Of a stretch of DNA of 32,287 nucleotides, positions 1-7,912 are shown piece by piece (the stretch's first letter is position 1; every line of letters begins with the position of its first letter). The DNA is taken from the NCBI GenBank assembly GCA_003611745.1, contig RAYF01000061.1, positions 1 to 32,287 of the forward strand, read 5' to 3'. The DNA comes from a bacterium D16-36. Lineage in GTDB: Bacteria; Bacillota; Clostridia; Lachnospirales; Lachnospiraceae. Under the pieces are notes generated by a model. The model was not told the origin of the DNA, did no database searches, and was given only the letters and a program-made list of their open reading frames with translations. The translations under genes were made by a program, and so were the position numbers.

Positions 1-174
1 TTTTACTCTGAGGTATTTTTTTATCAACCTTCTTTCTTGGAATTTCCTATATTTGAATTATACAGGAAGCTCCTAATAATAGAATCACCATCTTATAGCT
101 TTTTAAAAATAACATAACACGTAAGGCACCCTCTGATGTATATCAGGTTTTCATAACAATCTATGCGAAAAAGC

Positions 175-205
175 GTGACCCTGTATGCTAGACTTATTAT
201 ATAAT
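175..205 (+). promoter_or_regulatory. Candidate promoter for the 208-425 RNA
   Basis: GTGACC at 175-180 resembles a -35 box. It is followed by the AT-rich run TATATAAT at 198-205, which offers TATATA at 17 bases or TATAAT at 19 bases spacing. Transcription would begin near 208-212, just before a stretch of nested stem-loops that has no long reading frame. Judged only by resemblance to the consensus. Confidence 0.4.
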
Positions 206-207
206 AA

Positions 208-425
208 AACCAATCTAATTGGAAGACTATCGGCTCTGAAACCACGGAAATCAATTTTTATGATTCATGTTCAAGTCCCCACAGCAAAAGCAACGGGGCA
301 TGACAATGAAACCAAGATAGAGGCGGCTATAGGGCATACACAACGCCGAGGGCAGTATTAAAAGGGGTGGAAAACTTATATAATTGGATAAGGCATATGC
401 AAGGAGCACATGCCTTTTGTTTTTT
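208..425 (+). ncRNA. Candidate structured non-coding RNA, family not identified
   Basis: About 215 bases have no convincing coding frame but several complementary segments. The 5' CCAAT near 210 can pair with ATTGG near 384-388. CTATC (227-231) can pair with GATAG (316-320). A long imperfect stem from about 264 to 310 closes on CCCC/GGGG around the loop ACAGCAAAAGCAAC. CGGC (324-327) can pair with GCCG (345-348). The 3' end is a terminator hairpin followed by a T-rich tail. A promoter-like sequence sits just upstream. The length and closing stem fit stable clostridial RNAs such as 6S or the raiA motif, but I cannot confirm either family by eye. It could also be a long leader whose gene has been lost. 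Confidence 0.5.
390..425 (+). terminator. Rho-independent terminator of the candidate RNA
   Basis: AAGGCAT (390-396) pairs with ATGCCTT (410-416), and TGC/GCA pairs extend the stem. TTGTTTTTT follows on the + strand. On the - strand no T-run follows, so it serves the rightward transcript and not the Uma2 remnant. Confidence 0.6.
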
Positions 426-426
426 G

Positions 427-690
427 CTAAATATTCAACATATCAGCAATATCCGAGAAGTTGATGTACAAATCATCATAAATATTAACCTTGATTATGG
501 CATCAAAGGAATACTGGATGGTAAGCATATTTCCCTCAAAGTAGTTGACTGTCACCGTTTTGCGGCGCGGATCTACAATCCAATATTCACGGACTCCATA
601 ATTTTTATAGTAGTAGAGTTTGCGAACATAATCATCTGCTGGGTTACTGGGAGATATAATTTCAATAACAAAATCTGGTGCACCGTTGCA
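427..690 (-). pseudogene. Uma2-family (DUF820) nuclease, C-terminal fragment
   Basis: Read on the - strand from 690 to the TAG at 427-429, 87 codons are open. They carry hallmarks of the Uma2 family, a PD-(D/E)xK-like fold: CNGAPDFVIEIISPS, then a basic segment ending KLYYYKNYGVREYWIVDP, then the usual C-terminal strands. The family is normally about 180-200 residues, so about half is missing. There is no start codon or RBS. The frame runs directly out of the XRE-like remnant at 691-880, as if a deletion had joined two neighbouring genes. Uma2 proteins are often encoded beside small regulators. Probably inactive. Confidence 0.75.
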
Positions 691-880
691 ACAAATGTAA
701 AACCAAATTCATATACTCCGCCAAGAGCCTCCGCAATTTTGGAGAGTTCCTCTGTGGAAAAGGGTTCTCTTTTGAGTTTTGGTTAAAATTGATGGTGTCA
801 TATCAATAGCACGTGCGAGAGCTGCTTGGCTTATTCCCTTGTAAACCACAGCCATATTGATTTTTTTGAGCCATTGTCAT
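691..880 (-). pseudogene. XRE-family HTH regulator, frameshifted remnant
   Basis: A good RBS (AAAGGAG, 891-897) precedes ATG at 878-880, but the first frame soon loses the fold. After a run of seven A's on the coding strand (861-867) the next frame reads INMAVVYKGISQAALARAI, an HTH with its recognition turn. After a second shift near 770-785 the sequence continues EPFSTEELSKIAEALG and VYEFGFTF, the usual end of this small XRE family. Removing one A from the homopolymer would restore the first junction. The two shifts and the abrupt join to the Uma2 fragment argue for decay rather than one sequencing error, although the homopolymer should be checked against reads. Confidence 0.65.
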
Positions 881-948
881 AGAGAACCACTCCTTTCATT
901 GCTATATCATACATAAAATTCAAAACCGCATGGCAGCGTATCAAGCTT

Positions 949-1578
949 TCATTTCTCTATCGCTGAAATTTCCATTGTCTTATTCAAGTACTTTCCACTC
1001 TTTTGCTCATATTGGCAATACCGAACTTTCCCATTCTGCATTTTAAACAATGGGAAATATTCTGCATCAGCCACTAAAGCAGACCCCAATTGATGTAATG
1101 TTCCTTTTTTAGTGATTGTAAAAAAATGATACTCCTTTGCACTACTGCTTACCCTTTGCCCTATTGCAAAATCCATCTGCCCATCTCCGTTATAGTCGCA
1201 AAATTGGATTTTTCCATCTGCCGGAAAATTGAGCCCCTCTTTTGAATTATCGTACACCAAGGCTAAATTAGAATATTCTTGCCCGCCTTCGCTTACCCTA
1301 ATATCAAACTCCCCTTCATAGGTATCACAGTAGGCAGATAACTTATTATCCTCATAGCATCCTTTTTTTAACACAAGCTCAACCAGATATTTCCCTGCTT
1401 TTCCAGATGCCACCACAATATTCTTTTCTTCTTTTTTCCTGCTCCCTGATTCATCACTGCTATCATCCGCTTCTACTTTCAGTTGAGAAGATATATCAGG
1501 TAATTCTGCTTTTCCACATGCTGTGAAAACAATAAATGCTACTAAACTTAAAATAATAATCTTTTTCCGCTTTTTCAT
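949..1578 (-). CDS. Lipoprotein with an FG-GAP-like motif, function unknown
   Basis: A 209-residue protein. The basic N-terminus and hydrophobic stretch end in the lipobox FTAC with Cys21, so it should be lipid-anchored on the outer face of the membrane. A charged linker follows (about 30-55), then a beta-rich domain containing DYNGDGQMDF, an acidic loop like those of FG-GAP/VCBS repeats, which often bind calcium. I chose ATG 1576-1578 because AAGGAAG lies 9 bases upstream. A TTG nine bases further upstream would overlap that RBS. It is the last gene of a leftward run of secreted proteins. No specific family is recognised. Confidence 0.75.
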   Translation of the reverse strand: MKKRKKIIILSLVAFIVFTACGKAELPDISSQLKVEADDSSDESGSRKKEEKNIVVASGKAGKYLVELVLKKGCYEDNKLSAYCDTYEGEFDIRVSEGGQEYSNLALVYDNSKEGLNFPADGKIQFCDYNGDGQMDFAIGQRVSSSAKEYHFFTITKKGTLHQLGSALVADAEYFPLFKMQNGKVRYCQYEQKSGKYLNKTMEISAIEK

Positions 1579-1694
1579 TTTCCTCAACTTCCTTTCAACA
1601 AAACCTCAAATATCTTTTCGTCTTTCAATCTGGAATATTCTCCATATCATTATCTATTTTCCCGACATCCTCTCTTGATTGACTTTATTAATTT

Positions 1695-2066
1695 CTATTC
1701 CACAGTCACTGTACATTTTAAAACTGTTCTGGTAACCTTCTGTTTGACTATTATTTTAATAATCGCCTTTCCTCTCTTTTTGGCTATGACTTTGCCATTT
1801 CGTGTAACTTTAACAATATTTTTATCTGATGAACTCCACTTCACCTTTGCATCCTGTTGTATTTGCCTTATCTTTAATTTTTTTCTTGCGTTCACATTCA
1901 TTTTAATCTCTTTACATGACAGTTTAGGTATCCTTTCACAAACTGCCGCTTCAACCTTGTTATTGCCACAAATAGCTCTACATAAGAAAATAGTCATTAT
2001 TACAAAAATTAATGCCTTCTTTTTGCCTATAAAATATTCCCTTTTTTTATTTTTTTCTATTTTCAC
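1695..2066 (-). CDS. Small secreted BIG_2 (Ig-like) domain protein
   Basis: About 123 residues from GTG 2064-2066. A basic start and hydrophobic segment (about 19-35) end near VEAA, so it is probably exported. The rest is one bacterial Ig-like group 2 domain: KLKIRQIQQDAKVKWSSSDK, then IVKVTRNGKVIAKKRGKAII and a terminal TVTVE strand. These domains usually occur in surface adhesins. Here a single domain stands alone, which is short for the family. The start is uncertain: AGGAAG lies 12 bases upstream of this GTG, and a GTG at 2085-2087 has no RBS. A paralogous domain occurs in the next upstream gene (2397-3011). Confidence 0.7.
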   Translation of the reverse strand: MKIEKNKKREYFIGKKKALIFVIMTIFLCRAICGNNKVEAAVCERIPKLSCKEIKMNVNARKKLKIRQIQQDAKVKWSSSDKNIVKVTRNGKVIAKKRGKAIIKIIVKQKVTRTVLKCTVTVE

Positions 2067-2083
2067 TTTATGAAAAAACTTCC

Positions 2084-2143
2084 TCACTTATCTATTGCTA
2101 TATTAGCAATTTTCTCAGTCACCCTATCTATCATCGTTCTCAC
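2084..2143 (-). CDS. Possible 19-residue amphipathic peptide
   Basis: GTG 2141-2143 opens a short frame reading MRTMIDRVTEKIANIAIDK and stopping at TGA 2084-2086. GGGGG lies about 5 bases upstream of GTG, and GAGGTG lies 6 bases upstream of an in-frame ATG at 2132-2134. The peptide would form an amphipathic helix. It ends just before the small BIG_2 gene, so it could be a coupled leader ORF or a small exported peptide. It has no cysteine-containing ring segment like AgrD. Frames this short arise by chance, so the call is weak. Confidence 0.25.
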   Translation of the reverse strand: MRTMIDRVTEKIANIAIDK

Positions 2144-2396
2144 CTCATCCCCCTTCTTGATTAATCTTACTATTCCTTTATATCACACTTTTCCTTTCAA
2201 AAACCAAAGTGTGACTAATTCGTATATTTTTGTGCTTTTTTCGTTTTCCAAACAGATTTATTTAGAAACTTCATATTCAATGCAATATCCATACAGGAAT
2301 TGAGTTACTTTATATAAAGCATCATATTAAAACTTTGCTAAATATCAAAGTAACAAAGACTCCGCTTGTATCTTTGTGATCATGATAAAAAACATT
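2087..2396. other. Intergenic gap between the two BIG_2 genes
   Basis: About 310 AT-rich bases. Apart from the short frame at 2084-2143, I see an inverted repeat, CACACTTT (2185-2192) against AAAGTGTG (2207-2214), with a 14-base interval and no T-tail. It could be an operator or leader hairpin for the gene at 1695. No terminator with a clean T-run follows the gene that ends at 2397. Confidence 0.4.
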
Positions 2397-3011
2397 CTAT
2401 TCCAGCACCTCAACCACTTTACAATTCACAATCTCCTCTGGAAATGAAAGTGTACTTATCTCAAATGCAACAACTATTTTCTGTCCTGCCTTTAACTCTG
2501 AAACCTCAATCTCCTTCCCACGTTTCTCTGCCTTTCCTATTTCTTTTATTGGAAGAACAGCAACTACTCTGCCTGATAATTCTAACGATAGCTCGAACTC
2601 ATTCTTTTGCTTTTTTTTGATATAATATTCCTTTACCTTATAGCCGTCAGTCTCAGGTGTTTCCGTGGGCGGAGTGGAGCCCGGCTTAACAGTAACTGCA
2701 CAGAAAAATGTCTTTTTAATCAGTTTTTTTGCCCTCTTGTTCTTCTTATACTTTACCGAAACAGTAACTACACATGTCCCAGCCTTCATAGCAATTACCT
2801 TTCCCTTTGAAGTAACTTTTGCAACTTTCGCATCGGAAGACAAAAAGGATTTTGATTTTATCCTCTGCCCAGATACCTTTATTATTTTGTCCTTTCCCTC
2901 CTGAATGATAAGTGTTTTGCTGACTTTTGGCTGAGATACCGCTTCCGCTTTAAATGAAGCACATAATAATATTATGGTAATAACTAATACTGTTGATACT
3001 ATTTTCTTCAA
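2397..3011 (-). CDS. Secreted protein with BIG_2 Ig-like domain and a C-terminal beta domain
   Basis: A 204-residue protein with a clear signal peptide (residues 1-24, cut after AEA). One BIG_2-like domain (about 28-109) contains SFLSSDAKVAKVTSKGKVIA and MKAGTCVVTVSV. A Thr/Pro linker (about 110-122) leads to a second, all-beta charged segment (about 123-204) that I do not recognise. I chose TTG 3009-3011 because GAGGGG is about 7 bases upstream. The GTG further upstream overlaps that RBS. It lies 27 bases after the protease gene and is probably co-transcribed with it, so it may be an accessory or substrate of that enzyme (inference). Confidence 0.75.
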   Translation of the reverse strand: MKKIVSTVLVITIILLCASFKAEAVSQPKVSKTLIIQEGKDKIIKVSGQRIKSKSFLSSDAKVAKVTSKGKVIAMKAGTCVVTVSVKYKKNKRAKKLIKKTFFCAVTVKPGSTPPTETPETDGYKVKEYYIKKKQKNEFELSLELSGRVVAVLPIKEIGKAEKRGKEIEVSELKAGQKIVVAFEISTLSFPEEIVNCKVVEVLE

Positions 3012-3038
3012 TTTATTTCCCCTCACTATCTATAATTC

Positions 3039-3977
3039 CTATCTCCAGTATCCATGATCAACTAGCCATTGATACAATTCTGTATCCAATCTTCTTCCTA
3101 AATTAAAACTGTCATTATGTGCAGATACAGCACCAATAGCATACGGTTGTCCATCTCTCATTACATATAATGGTGAACCACTCTGTCCTCCATATGTATC
3201 TACATCAAATGTTAAGACATCTTTAGACAAACTTAGTATATTTCCAGATGCAGCATACATATACTGACCTTTACTTTTATCATCTGGATATCCTGCAGTA
3301 TACAATGTTTCCGAGTTCTGTGGATTATAAATATAACCAAAATGACCAGTATACTGTCCTACATTACTACTAAAAACTAAAAAACCATAATCATCCTCAA
3401 CTTTTCCGTTAAAATCTGCATATGATTCTTTAACGATATAATGTGAAAAATCATCTACTTCATAATATGTATATGAACCTTTTCTGCCAAACTGAACTTT
3501 TACATTTACAATCGGAAACTCACCATGCATCAATACATGTCCAGCAGTCATAAGTAAATGATTATTAATCATAGCACCTGTTGAATAATTCTCCGTCCCA
3601 TCTGCATAAGTAACATTCAGGCGGGCGACTGCGCAATACGGAAACAAACTAGTATTTTCAACTTTTTGACGGTCATCCGGTCCAAAAATAGCTAATGGAT
3701 TAATCTTTGTAGAAAAACCTAAAACATTTGTCACATCTGACATTATATTTTTCAATGAATAATAATTATAACTTGGTAATTCCCCATTTACGATAATACT
3801 TCTATTTATATTTTCCTCCTTGGGCAAATCAAATCTCTGTCTATTGCCTGTCTTCATATCAACCACTATAATATGTTCAGATTCTATGACTTGTGCGTTA
3901 ACAAGCTTAGGTGACCATAGTATGTTAATAAAAACAGCCACCAATATCATATTCAATATACATTTCCTATTTTTCAT
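3039..3977 (-). CDS. Secreted V8/glutamyl-endopeptidase-like serine protease (S1B)
   Basis: A 312-residue exported protease. Signal peptide 1-28 (cut near VNA), a propeptide-like region to about 110, then a chymotrypsin-fold domain. The full triad is visible: His147 in LLMTAGHV, Asp196 in EDDYGFLV and Ser266 in GGQSGSPL. A His near the end (SAHND) lies where V8-type enzymes recognise glutamate. Start ATG 3975-3977 follows GGAGG at good spacing. The ATG 12 bases upstream has no RBS. It sits directly downstream of the LytTR regulator. Family members process extracellular proteins or peptides; the substrate here is unknown. Confidence 0.88.
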   Translation of the reverse strand: MKNRKCILNMILVAVFINILWSPKLVNAQVIESEHIIVVDMKTGNRQRFDLPKEENINRSIIVNGELPSYNYYSLKNIMSDVTNVLGFSTKINPLAIFGPDDRQKVENTSLFPYCAVARLNVTYADGTENYSTGAMINNHLLMTAGHVLMHGEFPIVNVKVQFGRKGSYTYYEVDDFSHYIVKESYADFNGKVEDDYGFLVFSSNVGQYTGHFGYIYNPQNSETLYTAGYPDDKSKGQYMYAASGNILSLSKDVLTFDVDTYGGQSGSPLYVMRDGQPYAIGAVSAHNDSFNLGRRLDTELYQWLVDHGYWR

Positions 3978-4070
3978 ATTCTCCTCCATTTCCGTACTAT
4001 TTTATTGTCTAAAAAGAATCTATACCAAACAGTACAAAAATATAAATTCCATTTCAAAAACATTAATTCC

Positions 4071-4616
4071 TTATATCACATCCGCTTCATTGAATATCCT
4101 TCCTACAATTTCAGCATACTTAGCCTTTGTAATAGGCAGAATCTTTCCCGACTGCAGGCTTAATTTATATCTCTCACATGTCATCACATATTTACTGTTA
4201 ACAAGATAACTTTGATGGATACGAACAAAACCATATTTCTTGATTCCTTTCTCTACAAAATCCAGTTTTCCATACATTTGACGAACTGCAATATTTCCCT
4301 GCATATAGAAAAACAATCTATGCTTACAACTTTCTATATACTCTAATTCTTTCAAATTTAACAAAATCTCTTTCCCAGAAAATTTAAAATAAATGACGTT
4401 ATCTTTCATATCAGCATTTTTCAATATAGAATCCAAAGTTTCTCTAGATAACAAATCAGAGTTTTTCGCCAAAAAATTGCACACTTTTAATATTTGAATA
4501 TCTGAATCAAAGGTTATAATTTGATCTGATATTCCATGTAAATCAAAACATTCCCTAATGAGATTTCTAATTTTTTCCCTATTATCTTCATCTTCGTCGT
4601 AAATTATTATTCCCAT
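4071..4616 (-). CDS. LytTR-family DNA-binding regulator with truncated receiver-like half
   Basis: A 181-residue protein. Residues about 78-175 form a LytTR DNA-binding domain, with FVRIHQSYLVN and LPITKAKY as the clearest signatures. The first ~45 residues (IIIYDEDEDNREKIRNLI) resemble the first strand and helix of a response-regulator receiver, with the acidic cluster. The middle of the receiver, including the phospho-accepting Asp of strand 3, is absent, so control by phosphorylation is unlikely. ATG 4614-4616 has AGGAG 7 bases upstream; TTG frames further upstream lack an RBS. LytTR proteins commonly control secreted factors, and the protease and Ig-like genes follow directly (regulatory link inferred). 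Confidence 0.85.
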   Translation of the reverse strand: MGIIIYDEDEDNREKIRNLIRECFDLHGISDQIITFDSDIQILKVCNFLAKNSDLLSRETLDSILKNADMKDNVIYFKFSGKEILLNLKELEYIESCKHRLFFYMQGNIAVRQMYGKLDFVEKGIKKYGFVRIHQSYLVNSKYVMTCERYKLSLQSGKILPITKAKYAEIVGRIFNEADVI

Positions 4617-4767
4617 GTATCTCTCCTCTGCCAAACATTCTTTCAACTTTCTTTTTGTCTATTACAGTTCTTCAATAATTTTCTTCTATGCAAATGTACA
4701 AGTAACTATAAAATAGTATATAGCAGTGTGACATACAATGCAATAACTCTAGCATAAATCATCCGCA

Positions 4768-4776
4768 TTATAACAC
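4768..4776 (-). promoter_or_regulatory. Extended -10 promoter candidate for the LytTR gene
   Basis: On the - strand TGTTATAAT gives an extended -10 (TGnTATAAT), about 150 bases upstream of the LytTR start. No good -35 box is seen, which is usual for extended -10 promoters. The 150-base leader is AT-rich and could hold operator sites. Confidence 0.4.
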
Positions 4777-4835
4777 ATTTCGCCATTTCCATCCCTAATT
4801 ATCTATTGTGCCTTTACGTTATAATTCTATATTGA

Positions 4836-4880
4836 CAAAAAGGAAAAAACAGCAGTCCCATAAAACTATGAAACTGCTGT
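4836..4880 (-). terminator. Rho-independent terminator at the end of the alpha operon
   Basis: ACAGCAGT (4849-4856) and ACTGCTGT (4873-4880) form an 8-bp stem. On the - strand it is followed by six T's and then CCTTTTT. It lies just after the rplQ stop codon. Confidence 0.85.
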
Positions 4881-4898
4881 CCATGAACATATTAAATA

Positions 4899-5435
4899 TT
4901 ACACTAACTCAATCAGAACCTGCATCGCAGCATCGCCTTTACGCTGGCCGATTTTTACAATACGGGTATAACCGCCGTTGCGCCCTACATACTTTGGCCC
5001 AATTTCATCCAGAACCTTAGATGCAACATCAATTGTCTTCGTAGCTTTCCTACGGCCCTTGTTCTCTTTCGGAACTTCCGTCACCCTATAAAGAGTTTTC
5101 TGCATCTGTCTTCTTGCATGAAGTCTGGAAGGCTGATCCTTTCTGATTTCCTTTTCTACTTCGTCATAGACTGTCTGGCGCTTGCCGTCCACAACTTCTT
5201 TGACTCTCTTTCCATCTTTGTCCTTGCGGGCAACTTTAGCAGTAACAGTTACTGTATCATAATTATCACATTCCCTGATGCCTAAAGCAATAATATGCTC
5301 TGCAATTCTACGGATTTCCTTTGCCTTTGCCTCCGTGGTAACGATTTTTCCATAATATAATAAATTAGTTACCTGATTGCGGAGCAATGCTTTTCTCTGG
5401 CTGGAAGTTCTTCCAAGTTTTCTATAGCCTGCCAT
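4899..5435 (-). CDS. rplQ: 50S ribosomal protein L17
   Basis: Large-subunit protein L17, which binds 23S rRNA. The N-terminal signature MAGYRKLGRTSSQRKALLRN is intact, and the C-terminus GGYTRIVKIGQRKGDAAMQV is typical. At 178 residues it is longer than most L17 (about 115-130). The extra length is a charged segment at about 62-105, rich in Lys, Glu and Asp, of a kind I associate with Lachnospiraceae. It is the last gene of the alpha operon, 17 bases downstream of rpoA, and a strong terminator follows. Confidence 0.97.
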   Translation of the reverse strand: MAGYRKLGRTSSQRKALLRNQVTNLLYYGKIVTTEAKAKEIRRIAEHIIALGIRECDNYDTVTVTAKVARKDKDGKRVKEVVDGKRQTVYDEVEKEIRKDQPSRLHARRQMQKTLYRVTEVPKENKGRRKATKTIDVASKVLDEIGPKYVGRNGGYTRIVKIGQRKGDAAMQVLIELV

Positions 5436-5451
5436 TATGCTTACCTCCTAA

Positions 5452-6411
5452 TTATTCATCTCCTAAGTTAAGAGAAAGACCTAACTCTTTCAACTTAGTT
5501 AATACTTCTTCCAAGGATTTGCGTCCAAGATTACGGACCTTCATCATATCCTCGGACGTACGGTTGCAGAGTTCCTCAACCGTATCAATTCCTGCACGCT
5601 TCAGACAGTTGTATGAACGTACAGAAAGCTCTAATTCATCAATATTCATCTCAAGCACTTTATCTTTGCTGTCGTCCATGCTTTCAGCAATAACCTGAAT
5701 ACCTGCTGTCTTGTCAGACAGATTGATAAAGGATTTTAGATGGTCACTTAATACCTTTGCTGCAAGGCTGACAGCATCACTCGGCTCAATCGTGCCGTTT
5801 GTATATACTTCAACTGTCAGCTTATCATAATCGGTAATTTGGCCGACACGGGTATTCTCAATCTTGATATTCACCCGCTCCACAGGAGTGAAAATAGAAT
5901 CAATTGCAATCACATTGATTGGCAAATCTTCTCTCTTGTTTTTGTCGGAACTAATATAGCCGCGGCCATTTATAATTGTCATTTCAATATAAAGCCTGCA
6001 GTCAGAACCTCCGCTTAATGTAGCAATCACCTGATCAGGATTCATGATTTCAATATCGGAATCAACCTGGATATCGGCAGCTGTCACCACGCATTCACCT
6101 GATGCCTCTATATATGCTGTTTTCACTTCGTCTGTCTCACTATTATTCCGGATAGCAAGGCTCTTAATATTCATGATAATCTCGGTAACATCCTCCTTAA
6201 CCCCAGGAATAGATGAGAATTCATGAACCACGCCATCTATTTTAATATGGCTTACAGCCGTACCCGGCAATGAAGAGAGCATAATCCTCCTAAGAGAATT
6301 ACCCAAAGTTGTACCATATCCTCGTTCCAGAGGTTCAACGACAAAGCGTCCATACCTCTTATCTTCTGAAATCTCTGCTATTTCAATATTCGGCTCTTTA
6401 AAATCAAGCAC
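5452..6411 (-). CDS. rpoA: DNA-directed RNA polymerase alpha subunit
   Basis: About 319 residues from GTG 6409-6411, which has AAAAGGAGG 8 bases upstream. A TTG 27 bases earlier lies before the RBS and is rejected. The alpha N-terminal assembly domain (about 1-225) contains [19 protein letters not shown] and MLSSLPG. The C-terminal domain (about 250-315) contains [13 protein letters not shown] and [10 protein letters not shown], the helix-hairpin-helix that touches UP elements and activators. It is in its usual place between rpsD and rplQ. A small hairpin, GTAGTG (6456-6461) with CACTAC (6468-6473), lies in the gap after rpsD. Confidence 0.98.
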   Translation of the reverse strand: MLDFKEPNIEIAEISEDKRYGRFVVEPLERGYGTTLGNSLRRIMLSSLPGTAVSHIKIDGVVHEFSSIPGVKEDVTEIIMNIKSLAIRNNSETDEVKTAYIEASGECVVTAADIQVDSDIEIMNPDQVIATLSGGSDCRLYIEMTIINGRGYISSDKNKREDLPINVIAIDSIFTPVERVNIKIENTRVGQITDYDKLTVEVYTNGTIEPSDAVSLAAKVLSDHLKSFINLSDKTAGIQVIAESMDDSKDKVLEMNIDELELSVRSYNCLKRAGIDTVEELCNRTSEDMMKVRNLGRKSLEEVLTKLKELGLSLNLGDE

Positions 6412-6482
6412 TCCCCGGACCTCCTTTTGGGTGTTCAATGCTTACCAGCCTATGCGTAGTGCCAAAACACTACACATATCTA

Positions 6483-7076
6483 TTATTTAGAATACAACTC
6501 GACGATAAGCACTTCATTAACAGGAACATCAATCTGCTCTCTTGTCGGAATATCCTTAACTGTACCAGAAAGAGTCTCATGGTTAGCTTCCATCCAGTCA
6601 GGAACCAGCCTTCCATCTGTCACTTCAAGAATATCCTTATATCTCTGAGCGCCTTTGTGCTTTTCCTTGATTTCAATCACATCACCCGGCTTAACCTCGT
6701 AAGAAGGGATATTTACACATTTGCCATTTACAAGCACATGCTTATGCCCAACAATCTGTCTTGCTTCTTTTCTTGTACGTCCATATCCCATACGGAATAA
6801 TACATTATCAAGTCTGAGTTCCAGAAGAATCATAAGATTCTCACCCGTTGTACCATACTTTAATTTCTGTGCCCTTGCAAAATTATTTCTGAATGGTTTT
6901 TCTAATACACCGTATATAAATTTAGCTTTCTGCTTCTCCTTCAACTGAAGGCCATACTCGCTCTGCTTCCTACCAGCTCTTACATTTCTATTAGACTTCT
7001 TATCAAGTCCCATAAATGTCGGGTCAAGTCCAAGAGTTCTACATCTCTTGAGTACCGGCGTCATATCTCTTGCCAT
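6483..7076 (-). CDS. rpsD: 30S ribosomal protein S4
   Basis: A 197-residue S4, a primary 16S rRNA binder that helps nucleate small-subunit assembly. The S4 RNA-binding domain lies at about 87-150 (RLDNVLFRMGYGRTRKEARQ, then GHKHVLVNGK). Only one cysteine occurs near the N-terminus, so this is the zinc-free (C-) form. ATG 7074-7076 follows AGGAGG. It sits inside the alpha operon between rpsK and rpoA. In Bacillus rpsD is a separate, self-regulated gene; the alpha-operon position is the clostridial arrangement. Confidence 0.97.
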   Translation of the reverse strand: MARDMTPVLKRCRTLGLDPTFMGLDKKSNRNVRAGRKQSEYGLQLKEKQKAKFIYGVLEKPFRNNFARAQKLKYGTTGENLMILLELRLDNVLFRMGYGRTRKEARQIVGHKHVLVNGKCVNIPSYEVKPGDVIEIKEKHKGAQRYKDILEVTDGRLVPDWMEANHETLSGTVKDIPTREQIDVPVNEVLIVELYSK

Positions 7077-7131
7077 TTCAATTCCTCCTATAATTTAATC
7101 AGCTAATTCGTCTTTTCGATTAATCAGTACA

Positions 7132-7527
7132 TCAGACACGACGACGCTTTGGCGGCCTGCATCCATTATGAGGCACCGGCGTTACGTCACGGATACTTGT
7201 AACATCAATCCCACACGCCTGCAGCGCACGGATTGCTGCCTCACGTCCGGAACCCGGCCCTTTAACCATAACATCTACAGATGTTAAGCCATGTGGAAGA
7301 GCAGCCTTTGCTGCTGTCTCTGCTGCCATCTGTGCTGCATATGGAGTTGATTTCTTTGATCCCCTGAATCCTAATCCGCCTGCACTTGCCCAGGAAACTG
7401 CATTTCCCTCCGCATCTGTAAGCGTAACGATTGTATTATTGAAGGAAGACTGAATATGTGCCTGTCCATGTCCGACATTTTTCTTGACACGCTTCTTGCT
7501 TGCCTTTTTTGCTACCTGTTTAGCCAT
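7132..7527 (-). CDS. rpsK: 30S ribosomal protein S11
   Basis: About 131 residues from ATG 7525-7527, 8 bases after AGGAGG. An in-frame TTG six bases upstream sits too close to the RBS. S11 forms part of the platform near the 3' end of 16S rRNA. Conserved blocks [27 protein letters not shown] and the basic tail [11 protein letters not shown] are all visible. Follows rpsM by 16 bases. Confidence 0.97.
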   Translation of the reverse strand: MAKQVAKKASKKRVKKNVGHGQAHIQSSFNNTIVTLTDAEGNAVSWASAGGLGFRGSKKSTPYAAQMAAETAAKAALPHGLTSVDVMVKGPGSGREAAIRALQACGIDVTSIRDVTPVPHNGCRPPKRRRV

Positions 7528-7543
7528 TGTCAAACCCTCCTAA

Positions 7544-7912
7544 TTATTTCTTCTTATTTGCAACAGTACGCTTTGGACCCTTGCGAGTTCTTGCATTTGT
7601 CTTAGTCTTCTGTCCGCGGACCGGAAGGCCTTTTCTATGACGAATCCCTCTATAGCATCCAATCTCCTGAAGCCTCTTGATATTCATAGCGATTTCCCTG
7701 CGGAGATCACCTTCCACAGTCTGTGTGTTATCAATGACATCACGAATACGAGCTACTTCTTCGTCTGTAAGATCCTTCACGCGTGTGTCAGGATTGACTT
7801 TAGCTTCTGCTAAAATGCGGTTAGAGCTGACTCTTCCAATACCATAGATATAAGTAAGGCCAATCTCTACACGCTTCTCTCTTGGTAAATCTACACCACT
7901 AATACGTGCCAT
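7544..7912 (-). CDS. rpsM: 30S ribosomal protein S13
   Basis: A 122-residue S13, located at the head of the small subunit and contacting the P-site tRNA through its basic tail. Signatures: [20 protein letters not shown] at the start, and [20 protein letters not shown] followed by a lysine-rich C-terminus. GGAGG lies 9 bases upstream of the ATG. Unusually, a 367-base structured gap separates it from rpmJ, which normally lies close by. Confidence 0.97.
   Translation of the reverse strand: MARISGVDLPREKRVEIGLTYIYGIGRVSSNRILAEAKVNPDTRVKDLTDEEVARIRDVIDNTQTVEGDLRREIAMNIKRLQEIGCYRGIRHRKGLPVRGQKTKTNARTRKGPKRTVANKKK

Noticed and set aside
268-285. A tRNA T-arm-like GTTCAAGTCCCC
   Set aside because: No acceptor stem, anticodon arm or D-arm can be built around it; it fits the long hairpin of the candidate RNA.
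367-786. A 139-codon frame on the + strand
   Set aside because: It is antisense to the XRE-Uma2 remnant, has no recognisable family and overlaps a terminator.
2185-2214. A terminator at the CACACTTT inverted repeat
   Set aside because: No T-run follows on either strand.
2366-2904. Several + strand frames of 65-85 codons
   Set aside because: Antisense to the BIG_2 gene at 2397-3011, hydrophobic by reverse-complement of lysine-rich codons.
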